This document shows, in pieces, positions 58,625 through 64,000 of a DNA stretch of 64,000 nucleotides. The stretch is from Edaphochlamys debaryana (lineage: Eukaryota; Chlorophyta; Chlorophyceae; Chlamydomonadales), in the NCBI GenBank assembly GCA_016858145.1, contig JAEHOE010000023.1, positions 806,001-870,000 on the forward strand, in the 5' to 3' direction. Within the stretch, counting starts at the first letter, position 1. Each line of letters begins with the position of its first letter. Under the pieces are notes generated by a model. It saw only the letters and a list, made by a program, of their open reading frames with translations, was not told where the DNA came from and did not search any database. The translations under genes and the position numbers were made by a program.

Positions 58625-61600
58625 ATGGCCCCCGAGGAAACCTCCTCAGCCGCCTCTGCCGCCGCACCTGCAGCTGCGACCCGGCAGTGGGGCCTCCGCG
58701 GGTCTGCGCGCAGTGGGTCCCCCGCTCCCGTGGCCCGCGGTAACGCCAGCGGCGGCGCGGGCCGCAGTCCCCCGCAGCCTCGCAGCAGCGGCGGAGGCGG
58801 AGGCGGCCGCGGGCGGTGGACCTGGTGGCCGCTGCTGGCGACGGCTCTGGCGGCGGTGGTCCTGCTCCAGGCAAGGGCCACGGTCAGAATTAGCATCGGG
58901 AGCCAGGACTAGCCTGAGGGGGGGGCAAGCGCACTCACTTCGCGGTAGCCCTCTCGCCGCTGCCGTGCAGGCGGCGCTGTGGCGGCGCGCGGGGGAGCTG
59001 GCGGCACTGCGGGAGGAGGTGGCGGCGGCGGTGCTGGCGGCGCTGTTGGCGCGGTCAGCGGCGGGACAAGTGGCGGCGGGGGAAGGGGCGGCGGGTGACA
59101 TGAGGCCCCTGCCGGCGGGCTGGCAGGGCGGGGGCTGGGGTGTAGGAAGCCAGCAGGCCCCGCGGCACCTGGTGCAGGCCTTCTGCGGGTCGCCCTCTGC
59201 CGCCGCCGCCGTCGCGGCCACCGCCGCGTCATTCGCCTCCGCCACCGCCTCCGCCCGCGGCGCCGCCTTCGCTGCCAGTGCTCCTGCCGCCGCCGCCGCA
59301 CCCCCGGGTCGAGCTCCCGACCTCCTAGCCTCCCTGCAACAGCTTTGCTCCGCAGCTGGTCTGCTCTCGACTCCCGCCTCCGCTGCCAGCGGCGGCGGCG
59401 GCGGCGGCGCCAGCGGCCCAGGCCTACTCACCGCCGCCGGCGAGGTCCTGCTGGCAGCGCTGCTGGCGGCGGTACCTCAGACTGGCGGCGGCGCCGCCAG
59501 TGGAGGCGCCTCGACGGCGCTGACGGGGACCCTGCTGGGGCCCCCTCGCGGGGACATCGAGGTGGCGGAGGCAGCAGGGGCCGCCGCTGCGGGCGGACGC
59601 CGCATGGGACGGGGGCGGAACGAGCCTAACAATGCTGCCCTGGGCGATGGTAGCAGCGGGGATGACAGCGGCAGCAGTGATGGCGGCGGCGGCGGTGGAC
59701 CCAGCATCCTTGTAGGCGTCTTCGTAAGTTTCTGCCCCCTGCTGTCCGCGTGGTTCAGGCACGTTGTATGTGCAGACCCCCTGCTGCACACTCATAGTAC
59801 GGTTCTCTTACCATGCCTCCCATTGCTGACCTTCCTCCCCAACCCCCTGGGCCCAGACTGGACCCAACCCCGGCGGCCGCCCCACCCCCGACCCCCGCCA
59901 CGACTCGGCCCTCCGCCGCGCCGCCATCCGCGGCTCCTGGCTGTGGCGCCGCACACGGGGCACCCCCGCCACAGCAGGCGCCCCCGCTGCTGGCCCCCGC
60001 GCGGCTGGGGCCAACGCCGGCGCCGGTGGTGTGGGTTCCTTGACTGCCAGGGCCGGCGGGGAGGTGGTCGTTCGGTTCGTGGTGGGCGAGGTGGTGAACG
60101 ACACGGCAGGGGCCGAGGCCCTGGCGGCGGAGGCGGAGCGGCACGGGGACTTCATGCGGCTCCCAGGGGTGCAGGTGAGCTGCGCATTCCTCCCTTGGTG
60201 ACGCCGGCGGCACTGTGCCGAGCCAGGGAGCTCGGGTGGGCCTCCACATTTCCCCAACCCTGCGTCTTTACACTGTCCGCCGTGCGCTGCCCGGGCACCC
60301 CCCACCCCGCCCAAAAGGAGTGTTACACCTGCCTGCCGCACAAGACGCGCTCGTTCTTCGCCGCCGCCGTGTCCGCCTTCCCCTCCGTGCGCTTCGTGGT
60401 CAAGGCAGGCGAGCGAGGGCGGGGCACCCTACCTGGCCTGCAGGAGGGAGGGCCCGGGGAGGAAGGGACGACGCCAGCAGGCAGAAGCGCAATATGCACC
60501 TTGCCGTTACCGCCGCCCCCTTTGCCCTCACCCTGCCTGTGCACGTGGCTGCGCTTGCGCGCGCAGATGATGACGTGTACCTCTTGCCCCACCGCCTGCC
60601 CGCCGCCGCACAGCAGTGGGGGCGCATGGGGGCAGGTACGGTACGGGGGAGGTTCGGTTTGCGGCACGACCTACCTGCGGGGGGGGAAATCCGAGGGCCC
60701 TCAGCTACTCACCTGCATGCCTTCGGCCCCCCCCTCTCGTCCATCCTATGTGCGGTGCAGACTATATTGGCTGCATGACGGTGAGGTGGGTGGCTGAGTG
60801 TCCTGGAATTTGGAAAAGTGGTAGAGGAAGGCGGTCAGGTTGCGGCACAGAAACGGCCCCCAGTGCTCGGACCCCGGACCCTGCCCACACGCCGCCCCTT
60901 TCCATTGTCTCACCCCGCCCACACGCCACGTCAGCACGGGCCCGTGCGCTCCGACCCCGAGGACCGCTGGTTTGAGCCGCAGAGCCTGCTGCTGGTGGGG
61001 CACAGGGGGGGGACCGGGGGTAGGGGCCGCGGGAAGGGGCACCGCGCTCTGTCAAAGGTGGGCTTCGAGCTAGCTTCAGCACGCAGACGCACGTCCCCCA
61101 CCCTGACGTACCCGGAAGGGCGGAGTCCCCATTCATCCCCAACTCCACCCCCCTTGCGACCATGCGTGCATTGTGCGCCTCCTTGCTTGCAGGGGCCCGC
61201 CTACTTCCTCCATGCGTACGGCAGGTGGGGCCCAAGTGACACTGCGGTAGACGCACGCCAGGCCCCGCCACACAACTGGACCTGCCATCCTCACGACCCT
61301 TCCTGCGGCACACACGCCAATACCCCGCCCGCTACAGCGCCTACGTGCTGTCGGCCCGGGCGGTGCGGGACGTGGTGGTGGCCCGCTTCGAGCGCCTGAG
61401 GCTTCTGGCGAACGAGGGTGGGTCCGGGGTCGTGGCCGCCTGGGGTGACTGGGGAGGGCATGGAGACGGTCCATCGGGGCTTGTTGCAGCCGCCCCGCTT
61501 GCTCGCTTTGTGCTGCTGGTTTGTGTTGAGCTGGCCGCATGCACACACTGCGAGGGCGGCACTGTCTTCACCTGCAAGCCTGCCTGCCTGACTTGACTTG

Positions 61601-62034
61601 CAGACACGAGCGTGGGCGCCTGGATGTTGGGCGCTGACGTGGCCCACTTCGAGGACATGCGCCTGTGCGCGCCCGGGTGCCACCCCGCGGCGCTGGCGCT
61701 GGCGCCCGTGGGCTGCGCGGGGCTGTGCGACCCGGTGGCAGGTGGGGGCGTGGGTGGGTGGATGCAAGGGTGGGTGGGCAACAAGCGGGTGAGCTGAGGC
61801 CCCGGGATGCTGCAGTGCAGGTACGGAGGGTCTGCCTCTTGGAGGGGGTAAAGGCTGGGCGCGGAGCACCTGGGTGGCACTGCCCTCCCGGCCTCGCTCA
61901 TGCATGTGTGCCACCCCTCTGCAGACATGGCGGCGGCAGCCGCAAACACGAGCTGCACGTCGGACGCGCCCGTGCCTCTGCCGTACATGCCGTCGTACCC
62001 TGAGCACGTGGCCTTTGAGAGGATGTGGGTTTGA
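58625..62034 (+). CDS. GT31 beta-1,3-galactosyltransferase-like type II membrane protein
   Basis: Eleven exons, all in phase, 638 residues: 58625-58870, 58971-59723, 59857-60174, 60318-60408, 60567-60635, 60761-60780, 60935-60994, 61193-61224, 61338-61417, 61604-61741, 61925-62034. A single membrane anchor (WWPLLATALAAVVLLQA, about 67-84) after a Gly/Arg-rich cytosolic stretch is the usual Golgi type II layout. After an Ala/Gly-rich stem come GT31 motifs in order: ILVGVF, ALRRAAIRGSWL, VVRFVVGEV, GDFMRLP, CLPHKTRSFF, FVVKADDDVYLLP (the metal-binding DDD), DYIG, PVR and RWFEP, YVLSARAVRDVV, and VGAWMLGADV. Exon 6 is only 20 bases. Introns 1 (CAG|GCAAGG) and 4 (AG|GCGAGC) have GC donors; the second is needed to keep KADDD. 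The acceptor sugar is unknown. Confidence 0.92.
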
Positions 62035-62216
62035 GCCAGACGCGGTGTTCCGTCTAGAGTGTCGCGGGGAAGACTTGCACACCTACCCGGTCCCGAGGGA
62101 GCTGTGCAGGCCAGGCCTGTCAGACCGGCTCGCTCTGACGAGGCCGTTGCTTTGAGCGCGTTGTGTACCGTATGGTGAGGCTGGGGCTGATGGAATTCCC
62201 TGTCCGTCATGCCCCA

Positions 62217-62221
62217 TGTAA
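62217..62221 (+). terminator. Candidate polyadenylation signal TGTAA of the GT31 gene
   Basis: TGTAA about 180 bases after the stop at 62034, in the usual place for a green-algal 3'UTR. Confidence 0.5.
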
Positions 62222-62945
62222 ACTGAGGCAGCAATCAAGGGATGCCTGGCTAGCTGCCAGGTCCTGCCTCATGCGTCTGGCGGCTGGTTTGCTAAGCCCT
62301 GGTCTGACATGGGCGTCTGCTCTGCTGCCTGGATTGTGGAGAGGGGCCCCAGGGGGGGGGGGGCGGAAGGAGCACGGGTCTGACGAGTCCAGAGGCTTCG
62401 TTTAATGTAACTAACTGGAATTGCCACGTCCCCTGGCCTCGATGCAGAACACGACGCGCAGAGTTGACTCGTGTTGGCTCTCCTGCGGCCACATGTCAGC
62501 TGCTGCAAGCTTGTATGGTACTGCCTCCAGCCTCACCTTCGGTAAACGTGTAACACCTCCAAACCCTTCGCGCCAACCACAAAGGAGGACTTCAATCCCA
62601 GATGATGCCTTCCATGATATTGCCCTCAAGCCAGACATCATCAGCCGAGGAAGCAAGGAGCAGGAAACAGGCCCACGGCATCAAATGCAATGTGTCAATG
62701 CCTGTAGCTGGGGCCCCATTGCGCCCTTCGCCCTATGGTACAAGTGAATGCTACCGGTATTCACGAAAGGTGCCTATGCCGGGGGGCACCTGCTGTTCCC
62801 ACTCCCTGTACTGTCCTGTCAGCCAGCATCTTCAACATCAAAGATGCAAGTGTACGACACTGACTCAATCCAATACCGGTACCTCCCTCCACACACACCA
62901 TGCCATACACAACAAGACAACATAGTGTCACGGCTCAGCCCATGC

Positions 62946-63600
62946 ACCAAGTGCCAGGGGATTGGGGCAAGCACTACGCCATACAGTCCTGAGTCACCAG
63001 AAGGAGGCACATTACCAGTACCAGGAGTGATACAAAAGGCATGCACCAAACGTAGATGCCCCTGTACTACGAATCAAGATCCCTTATTGGCTCGGTAGTC
63101 CAAGCACTGCCCCTATCTGCCCCATGCAAGTCAGATACGAGAATGGAAAGCTGAGCCACCAGAAGGAGGCACCAGTCATATAAGCATTAAGGGGTTGCCC
63201 CAAGTATTGATGCTCCAGTGCCCCACGTTTTAATGAGGCGCCAAGTGCCAGGGCTATTGGCAAACCCTGCCAGACTAATCCCTGTATCAATTGTTCCCGC
63301 TATACCCTGCCAACACCTGCCCACCTGCGACGCGTAGGTGCCCTTGTGCCACGGATCAGGATCCCTATGTTGGCCCAAGCCCAAGCACTGCCCCTAGTGC
63401 CCTGTAGGGAGGCACTGCTCGAATGCAACGAATGGGTTGCGCCAAATGAAGAATGCCCAGTTCGCCCAGGTCAGGTTGCGCGCCAAGGGCCAGGGAACTC
63501 AAAACCCCCTGTCTAAACAATCCCTGCATTGCATACACCGGGCCGTGACCGTTGGCCAGACCTGCCCAGACGTTGGAAGCATGTGCGTTGTAGCCTTTCC
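62946..63600. repeat. Degenerate tandem repeat, about 240-290 bases per unit
   Basis: Units begin near 62949 (CCAAGTGCCAGGG), 63239 (CCAAGTGCCAGGG) and 63481 (CCAAGGGCCAGGG). The first two also share GGAT/AATCAaGATCCC and CCAAGCACTGCCCCTA about 150 bases further on. The block lies in the convergent gap between the GT31 and MYND genes and has lower GC than the rest of the window. Confidence 0.6.
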
Positions 63601-63647
63601 CCTGCATTACCCGTCCCAGCCCTTCTCGGGCACCGGACTGCATTCCC

Positions 63648-64000
63648 TCACGCCCCGTCAACGCTGCCGCCGCACGCCTCCCTGTGGCCCGCTCGCCAGT
63701 GCGCCGTCTGGCACTCCCGGCAGCAGTAGGACGCCCGCCCGCAGCGGCCGCACTGCCGCAGCCGCAGCCCGGCCTCGCTGTCGCCGGCCAGGCTGGCGCA
63801 GGCGGGGTTGTCGCAGGCGGTCAGGACCGGGCAGCGCTGGGCCTCAGCGGGCGGCTTCCAAAACTCGAGCCACGTCGCCGCGGGTGGCATGAAATTCACA
63901 TGCAGCCCGGGCCGCGCGCCAGCCTCTTTGCCCCCCGCCCACGCCTCCAGCTGCGCTGCCCTGCCGTCCAGCGCCTGCACCAGGGACCGGTACCGCTCGG
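63648..64000 (-). CDS. MYND zinc-finger protein, C-terminal exon (runs off right edge)
   Basis: One open exon in frame from the window edge to the TGA at 63648-63650, at least 117 residues. The C-terminus is a MYND zinc finger: CGRCGRASYCCRECQTAHWRAGHREAC, spaced as in the family, preceded by the LTACDNPACASLAG and SEAGLR segment seen in many chlamydomonad MYND proteins. MYND fingers bind protein partners; nothing else of the protein is in the window, so its other domains and role cannot be named. Confidence 0.88.
   Translation of the reverse strand, partial: ERYRSLVQALDGRAAQLEAWAGGKEAGARPGLHVNFMPPAATWLEFWKPPAEAQRCPVLTACDNPACASLAGDSEAGLRLRQCGRCGRASYCCRECQTAHWRAGHREACGGSVDGA

Larger units (their letters stand above)
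62035..63647. other. Convergent intergenic region
   Basis: 1.6 kb between the GT31 stop (plus) and the MYND stop (minus), holding both 3'UTRs and the degenerate repeat listed separately. No gene recognised. Confidence 0.5.

Noticed and set aside
1..64000. CRISPR arrays, bacterial operons, rRNA or tRNA genes
   Set aside because: The window is eukaryotic nuclear DNA; no spacer-repeat array or cloverleaf was found by eye, though a tRNA scan was not possible.

Overview
The window looks like nuclear DNA of a chlamydomonadalean (volvocine-type) green alga. The DNA is very GC-rich, most genes have many small exons with GTGAGT/GTGCGT-type donors and GCAG acceptors, proteins carry long Ala/Gly/Pro/Gln tracts, TGTAA polyadenylation signals lie after several stops, and several families are typical of these algae (a 2OG-dioxygenase family, MYND proteins, an arylsulfatase, a GT31 glycosyltransferase). 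I assigned exons by hand from splice sites, reading phase and family resemblance; unless stated, the phases of all exons in a model agree.

Layout. 1-1042 (-): N-terminal part of a secreted protein running off the left edge. 1639-6362 (-): 2OG-Fe(II) dioxygenase-like protein that has lost both iron-binding histidines. 6900-16975 (-): 21-exon, about 1980-residue RING protein with PABP-binding (PAM2-like) motifs. 17532-20653 (+): FMN-dependent glycolate/lactate oxidase ending in the peroxisomal signal SKL. 22032-23742 (-): SEC61 alpha. 23743-28132: repeat-rich gap with two copies of a 386-bp element, a stray copy of a downstream exon and a GGATTC minisatellite. 28133-35745 (-): 11-exon, about 1883-residue nuclear-looking protein with acidic and RG-repeat blocks. 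36199-39228 (+): HemW-like radical SAM protein. 40127-40615 (-) and 41133-43503 (+): a divergent pair of mitochondrial genes (FMC1-like and TMEM65-like). 44989-46420 (-): small FHA protein. 47795-55438 (-): arylsulfatase-like gene broken in the exon that should hold its catalytic CxPSR motif; a separate spliced gene (52807-54613, +) with tandem duplications and a heptanucleotide minisatellite lies at the break. 56478-57705 (+): small TPR/HAT-like protein with a plastid-type leader. 58625-62034 (+): GT31 galactosyltransferase-like type II membrane protein. 63648-64000 (-): C-terminal exon of a MYND zinc-finger protein running off the right edge.

The genes are mostly ordinary housekeeping or signalling genes without an operon-like programme. 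Four divergent pairs share short upstream regions (RING/oxidase, RG-protein/HemW, FMC1/TMEM65, sulfatase/TPR). The most unusual points are the high number of GC-AG introns (about ten in fewer than 100 introns), the dioxygenase pseudoenzyme, the PAM2-RING protein, and the unrecognised gene nested at the break of the sulfatase gene.
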